Below are positions 29,540-39,400 of a stretch of 64,000 nt of DNA, piece by piece. The position numbers and the translations under genes are program-made. The stretch lies in the IMG/VR virus record IMGVR_UViG_3300009790_000004, positions 45,783 to 109,782 of that record; one strand, given 5' to 3'. The notes below the pieces were generated by a model. That model saw only the letters and a program-made list of their open reading frames with translations. It was not told the origin of the DNA and searched no databases. This DNA comes from a virus. Within the stretch, counting starts at the first letter, position 1. Every line of letters starts with the position of its first letter.

Positions 29540-29716
29540 GTGAAAAAAAATACCCATAATATAAAAGTTGCTATTAGGTTCGACCCTGTAGAAGATAAAC
29601 TTGTCTTAGATTTGCCTGAGAGCATATGCAACGACCTTGATTGGTATGAGGGTAGTACTATAACTATGTCCGTAGAGAGTGATGGTGTATTCCTCGAAGA
29701 AAAAGATGAGGATTGA
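29540..29716 (+). CDS. 58-residue protein with AbrB-like pattern, GTG start
   Basis: Begins with GTG right after an in-frame TGA; reads (M)KKNTHNIKVAIRFDPVED, then KLVLDLPESICNDLDWYEGS and an acidic end. The phrase LVLDLPESI...L.W.EG resembles the core of SpoVT/AbrB swapped-hairpin DNA-binding proteins (ITLPKEIREALGIKEGD type). No strong Shine-Dalgarno. The stop overlaps the -35 of the next promoter. Confidence 0.5.
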   Translation: MKKNTHNIKVAIRFDPVEDKLVLDLPESICNDLDWYEGSTITMSVESDGVFLEEKDED

Positions 29717-29741
29717 CTATCATACATAATACTGTTATAAT
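29713..29741 (+). promoter_or_regulatory. Sigma70 promoter TTGACT-17-TATAAT
   Basis: TTGACT at 29713-29718 and TATAAT at 29736-29741 with a 17-base spacer, 22 bases before the ATG at 29763. Confidence 0.8.
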
Positions 29742-29762
29742 AACTGAAGTACATTAATCATT

Positions 29763-30518
29763 ATGGCTAAAGGATTTACTGTAAAGGCGAAAACGCCGAA
29801 AAAGTCTGCTGAACCCGAATGGGACTATGACGCAGCATGGGAGATGTTAAAAGGAAAGGCAATTGTATTCTGTATGCCTGGTCGTGGATGTTCCTTTCAG
29901 TTCTTAAAGAGTTTCGTACAACTCTGTTTTGATTTGGTACAACATGGTGCAAGTATTCAGATATCGCAAGATTACTCTAGTATGGTTAACTTTGCTAGAT
30001 GTAAGTGTCTTGGGGCAAATGTATTAAGGGGACCAGAGCAAGTACCCTGGGACGGTAAGTTAAACTACGACTACCAACTATGGATTGATAGTGATATCGT
30101 CTATGGAACAGAGAAGTTCTTACAACTTGTTCTTATGGACAAGGATATTGCTGCTGGTTGGTACATGACAGAAGATGGTCGTACTACTAGTGTTGCTCAT
30201 TGGTTAGATGAAGGCGACTTCCGTAATAATGGTGGAGTCATGAATCACGAAACTGGTGAGACAATGACTAAGCGTAAGAAGCCATTTACTGTAGACTACA
30301 CAGGTTTCGGATGGACATTAATTAAGAAGGGTGTATTTGAACATCCAGAGATGAAGTATCCTTGGTTCGCTCCTAAGATGCAAGTCTTTGAATCAGGTGA
30401 TGTTCAGGATATGTGTGGAGAAGATGTGAGTTTCTGTCTCGATGCTATAGAAGCAGGATTCGAGATATGGTGCGATCCTCGTGTCAGGGTTGGTCACGAG
30501 AAGATGAGAGTCATCTAA
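29763..30518 (+). CDS. Glycosyltransferase-like (GT-A fold) protein
   Basis: 251 residues. A Rossmann-type start (KAIVFCMPGRGCSFQFLKSF) leads to a DxD metal motif, D109-S-D111 in YQLWIDSDIVYG, followed by a core with GWYMTEDGRTT, FTVDYTGFGWTLIKKGVFE and GEDVSFCLDAIEAGFEIW, and H at VGHEKM. This is the order of family GT2-like enzymes, which use nucleotide sugars. The target could be DNA bases, a virion protein or host polysaccharide. It has its own strong promoter yet sits directly before baseplate genes. Confidence 0.68.
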   Translation: MAKGFTVKAKTPKKSAEPEWDYDAAWEMLKGKAIVFCMPGRGCSFQFLKSFVQLCFDLVQHGASIQISQDYSSMVNFARCKCLGANVLRGPEQVPWDGKLNYDYQLWIDSDIVYGTEKFLQLVLMDKDIAAGWYMTEDGRTTSVAHWLDEGDFRNNGGVMNHETGETMTKRKKPFTVDYTGFGWTLIKKGVFEHPEMKYPWFAPKMQVFESGDVQDMCGEDVSFCLDAIEAGFEIWCDPRVRVGHEKMRVI

Positions 30519-30686
30519 ATGTCAAAGACAGTTTACACAATCTATATCAAGGGCGTTGAGAAACACACCGATATAAGTGAAACTGTATTTTTGGATCTAA
30601 TGGGGGATTATGCTCAGGATTTCTATGAGTGTGGTTCCCCAGATCCGTCTACAATATCATACACTATGAAGGAGCTCAATGGCTAA
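30519..30686 (+). CDS. 55-residue conserved-type protein, unknown function
   Basis: MSKTVYTIYIKGVEKHTDIS, then ETVFLDLMGDYAQDFYECGS and a short tail. Alpha/beta character. It starts at the previous stop and overlaps the next gene by 8 bases. Confidence 0.6.
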   Translation: MSKTVYTIYIKGVEKHTDISETVFLDLMGDYAQDFYECGSPDPSTISYTMKELNG

Positions 30687-30822
30687 AGTATACACATCAT
30701 TGTCTGGTAGTTTTATTGAATCTAAACCCAAAAAGACTCGACAAGGACAAGGAAAGAACTCAAAATTTTCTAGCACCGCCCGAAACGCTGCTCGGAAACA
30801 GTATAAGGGGCAGGGCAAATGA
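30679..30822 (+). CDS. 47-residue basic protein, unknown function
   Basis: MAKVYTSLSGSFIESKPKKT followed by RQGQGKNSKFSSTARNAARK. Very basic, Gly/Ser/Lys-rich, likely disordered and nucleic-acid binding (inference from charge). Four-base overlap with the next gene (ATGA). Confidence 0.6.
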   Translation: MAKVYTSLSGSFIESKPKKTRQGQGKNSKFSSTARNAARKQYKGQGK

Positions 30823-31100
30823 GTCGTAAATTAGAGTTAATTAGTGACAACACTAAATGGGAAGACTATGCTCTCTCTGCATTAGACGATGCTATCTTTG
30901 ATGTGATCAATTCGGAAGCATCTGAATACGACATATACAATACTATAATGAATAGTATTAGAGATAGGGGTAGGTATCATGAAGGTGCTTCTAATAGATG
31001 TCAAAAAGTACTTGATATGCTAGAAGGAGAGCCTTTTAAAAGTGATCCGATAGCGGGAAAAGTGGATATGGGTGGACCTTATAATGACGAGTCTGCTTAA
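30819..31100 (+). CDS. 93-residue protein, unknown function
   Basis: Begins MSRKLELISDNTKWEDYALS; acidic helical N-terminus, then a conserved-looking RDRGRYHEGASNRCQKVLDM and a short tail ending GGPYNDESA. It is the last gene before the late promoter of the baseplate block. Confidence 0.62.
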   Translation: MSRKLELISDNTKWEDYALSALDDAIFDVINSEASEYDIYNTIMNSIRDRGRYHEGASNRCQKVLDMLEGEPFKSDPIAGKVDMGGPYNDESA

Positions 31101-31105
31101 TCGGG

Positions 31106-31113
31106 TATAAATA
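31106..31113 (+). promoter_or_regulatory. T4-type late promoter TATAAATA
   Basis: An exact TATAAATA 23 bases before the gp25 gene. It likely starts the whole baseplate transcript. Confidence 0.8.
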
Positions 31114-31136
31114 ATCTCGATACCTAGAGCCAATGT

Positions 31137-31535
31137 ATGGCTGAGTCAAATTCCAAGGCATTTAAAGATATAGATCTTTCTTTTTTGCCACACCCTGTTT
31201 CTGGAGATGTGAGAGTCCTTAAAAATGAGGATGCGATAAAGAGAGCTGTAAGGAATTTGATTCAGACCATAGGTGGCGAAAGACCATTCTCGTCTAATCT
31301 TGGTACAGATGTGACTAGATCACTATTTGATTTTGTTGATTATGGTACTGCAAGTGTCATAACTCAGCAAATTTTTGATGTTTTAAAGGGGTTTGAAGGT
31401 CGGATTGATAATACTGCAGTGAAGGTTGAACCTAGACCCAACGATAACACATTTGAAGTGTTTATTACATACGATATTATAGGTCAAGACTTCCCAAGTC
31501 AAGAATTTGACTTTATGTTGGAATCATCTAGGTAA
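31137..31535 (+). CDS. 25: Baseplate wedge subunit gp25
   Basis: 132 residues. The gp25/lysozyme-like baseplate fold is recognisable from KNEDAIKRAVRNLIQTIGGE, RPFSSNLGTDVTRSLFDF and the closing TYDI segment. gp25 is a conserved wedge component that contacts the sheath and gp6 in contractile-tailed phages. Length is near T4's. It is followed 5 bases later by gp6, as expected. Confidence 0.92.
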   Translation: MAESNSKAFKDIDLSFLPHPVSGDVRVLKNEDAIKRAVRNLIQTIGGERPFSSNLGTDVTRSLFDFVDYGTASVITQQIFDVLKGFEGRIDNTAVKVEPRPNDNTFEVFITYDIIGQDFPSQEFDFMLESSR

Positions 31536-31540
31536 TAAGA

Positions 31541-33460
31541 ATGCCATTCACCAAATTTACTAATTTAAATTTTAATGAAATCAAGGAATCTGTTAAAGAT
31601 TACCTAAGAGCTAACTCTGATTTCAAAGATTATGACTTTGAAGGGTCGAATATGTCGATTATTGTCGATATATTAGCGTATAATTCGTATATAACGGCGT
31701 TTAATACCAATATGGTTGCTAATGAGTCCTTTCTGGATTCAGCGACACTCCGAGAGAATGTAGTTTCTTTAGCAAGGAATATAGGATATGTACCCAGATC
31801 ACGAAAATGTGCTCAAGCAGTAGTTAATTTTGATTATAAATTCACTGGAAATAGTAATACGGTCACTTTAAAGCAAGGTTTAGCGTTAGTTGGTGCTGTA
31901 AATAATACAAGTTATGTTTTTTCTGTCCCAGAAGATGTAACTGTTAATAGTCCTTTAGATGCTGGAGGCATAAGTGGAAATAATTCACCTAGAACAGCAT
32001 CATTTTCTGGTTTAAATGTCTATCAAGGTACACTTTTAACTAAAAAGTTTACTGTAAATGGTAGTTCTGACCAAAGATTCGTTCTTGAGAACTCATTTGT
32101 CGATTTAGACACTCTCAGAGTTACTGTTAAGAAGTCTGGATCCTCTGCAGGACTAGCATTTTCAAGAATTGATAATATTATTGATGTAACTTCTGTATCA
32201 AATGTGTATTTGGTACAAGAAGTCAAGAATGAGACCTATGAATTGCTCTTTGGAGATGGTCTTTTTGGTAAAAAACTCGAACTTGGCGATGAAATTAGTA
32301 TATCTTACATAGTAACAGATGGAAAAGAGGGAAATGAAGGAAAATTCTTCAGTTTTTCGGGAAATATTGTAGATGATGCTGGAAATTCTCTTTCATCGAC
32401 CAGTCTTGTTCAAATAACTGCTACTCAAACCGCTAGGAATGGGTCGGATATTGAACAAATTGACTCTATTCGGTATTTTGCCCCTAGAATGTACTCCGCA
32501 CAGAACAGGGCGGTTACACCTAGGGATTATGAGGCTATTATACAGTCTGTTTATCCAAATACGGAGTCCGTTTCCGTAGTTGGTGGTGAGGAATTGGATC
32601 CACCTGAATTTGGAACGGTTGTTTTAAGCATAAAACCTAAAAATGGTACATTTCTATCTGACTTTACCAAGCAGAACATCCTAAATGATCTTAAACAGTA
32701 TGCAATTGCAGGTATTAACCAAAGAATTGAAGATTTAAAGATTCTATATGTAGAATTAGACAGTTATGTCTATTACAATAACAGTATTATTGATGATAAA
32801 GACCAACTTAAGGCAGAAGTTACTACTTCTCTTACAGAGTATGGAAAATCTGCTAATTTGAATGCATTTGGGGGTAGATTTAAGTATTCTGAGAGTCAAA
32901 GAATCGTTGATGAGACAGATCCTGCAATTACTTCCAATATTACACGAGTTACTATTCGCAGAGACCTAAAAGCACTCTTAAATCAGTCGGCTCAGTATGA
33001 ATTATGCTTTGGTAACCAATTTAACATCAAAACTGGTGGTGGAACCATTAAATCTACTGGATTTAGCATTACAGATATTGATGGTGAGGTATATTTAACA
33101 GATATACCGAGAGGGGATGGTCGATATGGTGATATTGCCATATTTAAACCTGCTGCTTCTGCTGAAGATGATGCAGTTGTTGTTGTTAAGTCTGCAGGTA
33201 CTGTAGATTATACAAAAGGTGAAGTTTTGCTCAATACTGTTAATATATCATCAACAGTTAAGACAAATGATGTAGTTGAAATACAAGCATACCCCGAATC
33301 TAATGATATTATCGGATTAAAGGACATTTACCTAAGTTTAGACATGTCAAATACTACGATAAATATCGTCAGAGACACTATATCTTCTGGTCAGCAAATC
33401 TCTGGCATAGGATATAAAGTCACCTCTAGTTACTCTAACGGATCGCTAATTAGACAGTAG
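31541..33460 (+). CDS. 6: Baseplate wedge subunit gp6
   Basis: 639 residues, close to T4 gp6 in length. The N-terminal FNEIKESVKDYLRANSDFKD, then MSIIVDILAYNSYITAFNTN and LRENVVSLARNIGYVPRS are hallmarks of gp6-type proteins. The central region has the gpJ-like core (APRMYSAQNRAVTPRDYEAI). gp6 forms the inner iris of the baseplate. It lies between gp25 and the giant gp7-position protein. Confidence 0.92.
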   Translation: MPFTKFTNLNFNEIKESVKDYLRANSDFKDYDFEGSNMSIIVDILAYNSYITAFNTNMVANESFLDSATLRENVVSLARNIGYVPRSRKCAQAVVNFDYKFTGNSNTVTLKQGLALVGAVNNTSYVFSVPEDVTVNSPLDAGGISGNNSPRTASFSGLNVYQGTLLTKKFTVNGSSDQRFVLENSFVDLDTLRVTVKKSGSSAGLAFSRIDNIIDVTSVSNVYLVQEVKNETYELLFGDGLFGKKLELGDEISISYIVTDGKEGNEGKFFSFSGNIVDDAGNSLSSTSLVQITATQTARNGSDIEQIDSIRYFAPRMYSAQNRAVTPRDYEAIIQSVYPNTESVSVVGGEELDPPEFGTVVLSIKPKNGTFLSDFTKQNILNDLKQYAIAGINQRIEDLKILYVELDSYVYYNNSIIDDKDQLKAEVTTSLTEYGKSANLNAFGGRFKYSESQRIVDETDPAITSNITRVTIRRDLKALLNQSAQYELCFGNQFNIKTGGGTIKSTGFSITDIDGEVYLTDIPRGDGRYGDIAIFKPAASAEDDAVVVVKSAGTVDYTKGEVLLNTVNISSTVKTNDVVEIQAYPESNDIIGLKDIYLSLDMSNTTINIVRDTISSGQQISGIGYKVTSSYSNGSLIRQ

Positions 33461-33461
33461 A

Positions 33462-36400
33462 ATGATCGAAACATATTCTCCCTTAAGTCCTAGGGTAAAA
33501 ACTTATCAGGTCGTTAGCGAACTAATACCTGAATTTGCCAAATCAGAGAATCCTCTGTTTTCCAAATTCTTAGAGCAGTATTATATTTCTCAAGACTTCC
33601 AAGGTGGACCTGCAGATATTGCGGAGAATATTGATGCGTATATTAAGGTAGATAATTTAACTACTGATGTAATAAGAGGTACAACTACTCTTGTTGGTAC
33701 TATTTCATCAACAGATACTACTATAACTGTTGATAGTACTGATGGATATCCACAAAAACACGGTCTTTTTAAGATTGATGATGAAATTTGCGGATATACT
33801 GGTTTAACCACTAATAGTTTTACTGGTGTTTGGCGTGGTTTTAGTGGAATTTCCACATTTACCAAACAAAATGATCCTTCTGCCCTAGTATGGGAACAAA
33901 CTGTTGCAGGAGTTCATACAACTGGTGCAAATGTAGTTAATTTAAGTTCTTTATTCTTAAAAGAATTTTATAAGAACTTGAAAGCGATGTATACTCCAGG
34001 ATTAGAAGGAGTAACGCTTTCACCCCAATTAGATGTTAATAATTTCATAAAAGAAGCAAGAAGTCTATATGAAGCAAAAGGAACTCGTGCATCCTTTAAG
34101 ATTCTCTTTAAAGCACTGTTTGGAGTTGACCCAAAGATCAACGATCTTGAGAAATACCTAATTAAACCATCTTTTGCCAATTATTTGCGTAGAAGAACGG
34201 TTTCTGTGCAATTAATATCGGGTGATCCCTCGAAATTAGTTGGTCAGACACTTTTTCAGGATAACGATCCAACAAACCCTCAATTTAACGAAGCTTCTGG
34301 TCCTATTTCTGAAGTATCCAATATTAGAGAAGATTATTATAAACTTTCGCTATTTACAGGATTTGAAGAACGAGGTTTGACTGATGGTACTTTCATAGTA
34401 CCTGGACGAAGTAATAATGTTGGAAAAATTGGAATTGGTGCGTCTGTTATCACTGTAGACTCTACAATTGGTTTTTCTAGCATTGGTAATATTAAAGTTG
34501 GTGAAATTGGAACATCATTTTACCAAACATTCACTTATGGATCCAAAAGTATCAATCAATTCTTTGATGTTACTCCTTCAGTAAGTATTGAAATTCCAAG
34601 TAACAGTACAGTATCTACTTTTAATGTTGTTCATGGTTTTGAGGACGGAGATTCTAGCAAAAAGGTAGAAATGCGTCTAACTGGCGTACTTTCTGATTTT
34701 ATCACTAGTAGATCTCTCCGTAACCTTAAATCTACTTCAGATATTAAGGTTAAGAACTTAGGAAGGTATATTTCCAACCCTAACATCAATAAGACTTATG
34801 ATGAGGTCTTTTTCAATAGTTGGATCTACAATACATCCTCTAGATATCAAATATCAAATTGGGGTGGATCTAATTTCACTCTTGTTGGTAATATTGAGAA
34901 AAGTAGTCTTAAAACTGGTGATAGAATTGAAATTTTGCGTAGAAATAGTGAAGTTGTTGTTGCACCTTCGCTAATTGTTGCATCAATCAACGCAAGTGCT
35001 AAATCTATTAGTTTAGATGGTACTATTCCTACTCTTGATATAAGTTTAGATTATGATATCCGAAGACTGCAAGATAAAGTAAAATCATCAATTGTACCAG
35101 TTAAAGGTGGACAAGATCAGTTATTAACTGATATTAATAACGCATATATTGTTGATGAGTCTAAATCTGAATCAGGAAAGAGGGAAGCGTATGTTGCTTC
35201 TAGTTCTCTTCCCAGTTATACTATTAAAGCAGATAGAATACATGCAGTTTTAAATAATCCTTCTCTTGGTGGGGGAAACTGGGATGGATATAATAGCGTA
35301 GAGAACAAATATAGTATTATTTCTTTTGCAACTGATGTTCCATTTGAAACTGGAGATGAAGTAATATATGCTCCAGATCCAGGAACTGAGGTTATTGGTG
35401 GATTATCTTCACCAAGTTATTTTGTAGAAGTTCTAGGTAGTCCTAATCAGATTAAATTATACGCATCTCGCTCATTTATTAAAGCAAATCTACCAACTTA
35501 CTTCACTGCTCCATCTACAACTGTAGGTAGACACGATTTTATTCTTGCAACTCAAGGAACTAGAAATATCTTCCCTGCAAGACCAATAAAGAGGTTTATT
35601 CTAGAGCAACAACTTAAGAGTGGTAAAGAAGGTCAAACTACCTCTGAAGTTACCGTAGATGGCAATACTGCAATGCTTATTAATGGTATTGAGGTATTAA
35701 ACTATAAAGGTGCTGATCAGATATTCTATGGACCTGTAGATAACTTAAATGTTATCAATAGTGGTATATTATATGATGTTCAAGCAGCTCCAAACATTAC
35801 TATTACTGATGCTGCGGTAAGTGTTGCAAATACTGCTGGAGCAGTTCCAGTTTTAAGTGGAATTGTATCGAGTATTGTTATCGATCCATCTGATTATGAC
35901 CTTGATAAAGTCATTAGTGTTGAGATATATGGTGGTAATGGAAGTGGTGCTGTAGGTAGAGCACTAATTGAAGAACGATTTAGACAAGTATATTTTAATG
36001 GTATTAGTACTAATCTCGGTGGAGATGTTAGTGCAACTTACAATACATTCAATTTAGATAAAGATCATAATTTCTTAACTGGAGATAGGATAGTATACAA
36101 TAATAATGGTGGATCTAATATTGGTATTGCTACAACTGGATCTTCTTCTGATTCATTAACATTATTCAGTGGTCAGGATTATTATATAAATGTTTGGAAT
36201 TCTAAGGTCTTTTCTCTTCATAATAGGAAGAGTGATGCAGTTATTGGTATTAATACAATATTAATTGATGAAAATGCTGCTCAATCTAATGCAGGTCTTC
36301 ATATTTTCCGTACTTTTGATAAAAACCGCACAATTAGTAGAGTTGCTGTAGAAGAAGTCGGATCAAATTACTCAAATAGAAATTTATTTGTTAAATCTGT

Positions 36401-39400
36401 CGGAATTAATACTTTTAATGATTCTATTGAATTTATTAATCATGGATTGACCGATGGAGATGTATTGGAGTATGATAATAATGTAAATCCGATCATAACA
36501 GGTCTTAGTACAACAAAACAGTATCAAGTACTAAAGATAGACAAAGATAAGTTCAGACTTGCGGAAGCAGGAAATAAAGGTGATCGTGAACCGACTGAAA
36601 CCAATTATATCAATCGTCAAAATATATTTTTAGATTCTACTGGTATTGGTACAGGATATCATCATTTCAAATATCCACCAATCGTATGTAAGGTTAAAGT
36701 ATTAACTAAAGATCAGCAAGAACGAGAACTTACTGCAACTCCAGTTGTTAGGGGTAACATTAAAGAGATTTTAATGTATGAGCAGGGTGCAAACTACGGA
36801 TCTACAATTTTAAACTTCCCAAATCCACCAATTATCAATATTCCTTTTGGTAGATTGGGGCAAATTGGTCTTATTATCTCAAATGGAACAATTACTGATG
36901 CTTATGTTGCTAATGGAGGAAGTGGTTATGTAGGACCACCTGATCTTAATGTAGTTAGTGCAGCAACAACATCGACTGGTGCAATTTTAAGATCTATTGT
37001 TAATGATGCTGGAAAGATTACGGATGTGAAGGTCATATCTGGTGGTGTTGGATACGCAGATACTAATACTAGTGTTAATGTCGTACCTGTTGGTTCTGAG
37101 TTTAGGGCAGAAGCGTCTGTAAGAGCTCTTACTGTTAATAAGGCGTATCGCTTAGATCAGTCCGAAATGGACTATCTACAACCCATTGGGGATGGTTTAG
37201 CGGTTAATGTTGTTGGATATGGTAATTCTGTTAGGTCATTCTTTGGAGATGATGGATCTGGACATTCTCCTATAATTGGATGGGCATATGACGGAAATCC
37301 CGTATATGGACCTTATGGATTAGTTGATACCAACAATATTCAGTCTAATGTCAAGAAAATGGAGTCCAGCTATGAAATTTCAGCTGCAAGTATTGAAAAT
37401 AGACCTCCATCATCACAATTCCCTTATGGATACTTTATAGATGATTATGTTTACACTGGAAATGGTGATTTAGATGAGCATAATGGTAGATACACTAAAA
37501 CTCCTGATTTTCCTCAAGGAGTGTATGGTTATTTCGCTACTGTAGATCTTTTAAATGATCCTCAGTTCCCATTCTTCATTGGTAACACTTATAGATCTCA
37601 AGCTATTGAAGAAAATACTGTTAAGGGTCAATTAATTGATCAAACTAATTTTGATTTTGCTGGATCTTCTCTTGTAAGAAATACGCAACCTTATGGTTTA
37701 TTTGGTGATGGTGTTTCTTATGATTATGTTTTCCAACCATATAACACTAATAACCAAGTCTCAAACCCAAGTAATTTACTAGAGGGTTCTATAGAAAGCA
37801 TTAATATTTTAACTGGTGGATCTGGTTATAGTATTGGTGATAAATTAATCTTTGATGAAACTGGTACTAATGGTGTTGGTGTAGATGCGGAAGTTCAGCA
37901 GCTTTATGGAGAACCAATTGATAATATCACTAGTTCTGTAACTACATTATCAGATCTTCCTATCAAACATACGAGACAGGGTGTTGTTTTTAAATCATCT
38001 CCGTATCATGAATTTACTGGGTCAGATACAGTAAGAATTACTGGTATTTCCACTTACATCAAGGGATTGGATGGATTCCATAAAATTGCTGTTGCATCTT
38101 ATGGATCATCATTAAGAGACAATGGATATACTGGTATTATTACAGATCTAAAGGTTGAATTTGTTCCACCTAATATTGCTGTAGGGGATTCTATTGGTAT
38201 TGGTACAGAGACTGCTCGTATTCTTAGTTTCTACCCTAATGAGAAAATTGTTAGAATTGAAAGATATGCTGGATTTACCACTGCTGCAACAGGAGCTGCG
38301 GTCACATTCTTTACTAGTGAATTTACAGTTCCTCTAGAAGTAAATCCTTTTGAATCTAAGTTCCAAAATTTAATATACTTTAACCCCAAAGAAGCAGTTG
38401 GTGTAGGAACTACAGTTGGAATTTCTACTAGTGTAAATGTATCTCTTAATGGAGTTACTAAAGAGAGATCAATTCTTGCACAGTCTATACATTTACCTAA
38501 TCATGGTTTCTTAGATAATGATAAGGTTACTTTTGATAAGCGAGGTAATACTGATCTATTTGTTACTGATTCTATAAGTCCGTATACTGCTCCAAGTGCT
38601 TTGAGTGGTGATTATTATGTTATTAATAAAACAGCAGATACTATTGGTCTTAAAACTAATACAAGTGGTCCAGATTTATTCTTTACTACAACAGGTGCTG
38701 ATAAAGCGAATTATTCGTTTGTTTCAAATTATAGGCAAGAATCTGCTACCGTTAGAAGAAGTCAAGTAACAGTTCAGACAACCAAGAATCATGGATTGGA
38801 AGAAAATGATAGATTTAATCTAATAGTTAATACTGGATTGACAACTGGTATTGGTACTTCTACAAGAGCTACTGTTAAACTTATTGATGGATATACAATT
38901 ATCAATCCTCTTGAGATACCTACAAGCGGAGTTAATAGCACAACTAGCATAATCACTATACAGGATCATGCTCTAGAGACAGGATTTAAGGTTCTGCTCT
39001 ATGGTGCTGGTGGAGATTCGTCTAAACTTCCTGGTGGATTAGAACAGAGACCATATTTCGTCTATAAAATTGATGATGACACATTCCAGTTATGTAACAC
39101 TGATAAACAGTTAAAAACAAATCCACCAGAAATTGTCGGATTTAATTCTACAGGATTTAGTGGACAAACTATTAATCCTATAAATCCACCAGTTTCAGTA
39201 TTCCGTAATAATAATATTATATTTGACCTCAATGATACCAGTCTTTCTGGAGCAAATCTCAAATTCTTCTATGATAAGAATACTTTCAACGAATATGTTG
39301 GAACAGGACTTACATCAAATCTAGAAGTTGTTGGTTTTGGTACTGTTGGTGTTGGAACCACCAATCCTGCTGATATGGCATATAAGCAGATTAATTATAG

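Noticed and set aside
29575-29592. tRNA-like T-arm (GGTTCGACCC)
   Set aside because: No matching acceptor, D or anticodon arms around it, and it lies inside the 58-residue frame.
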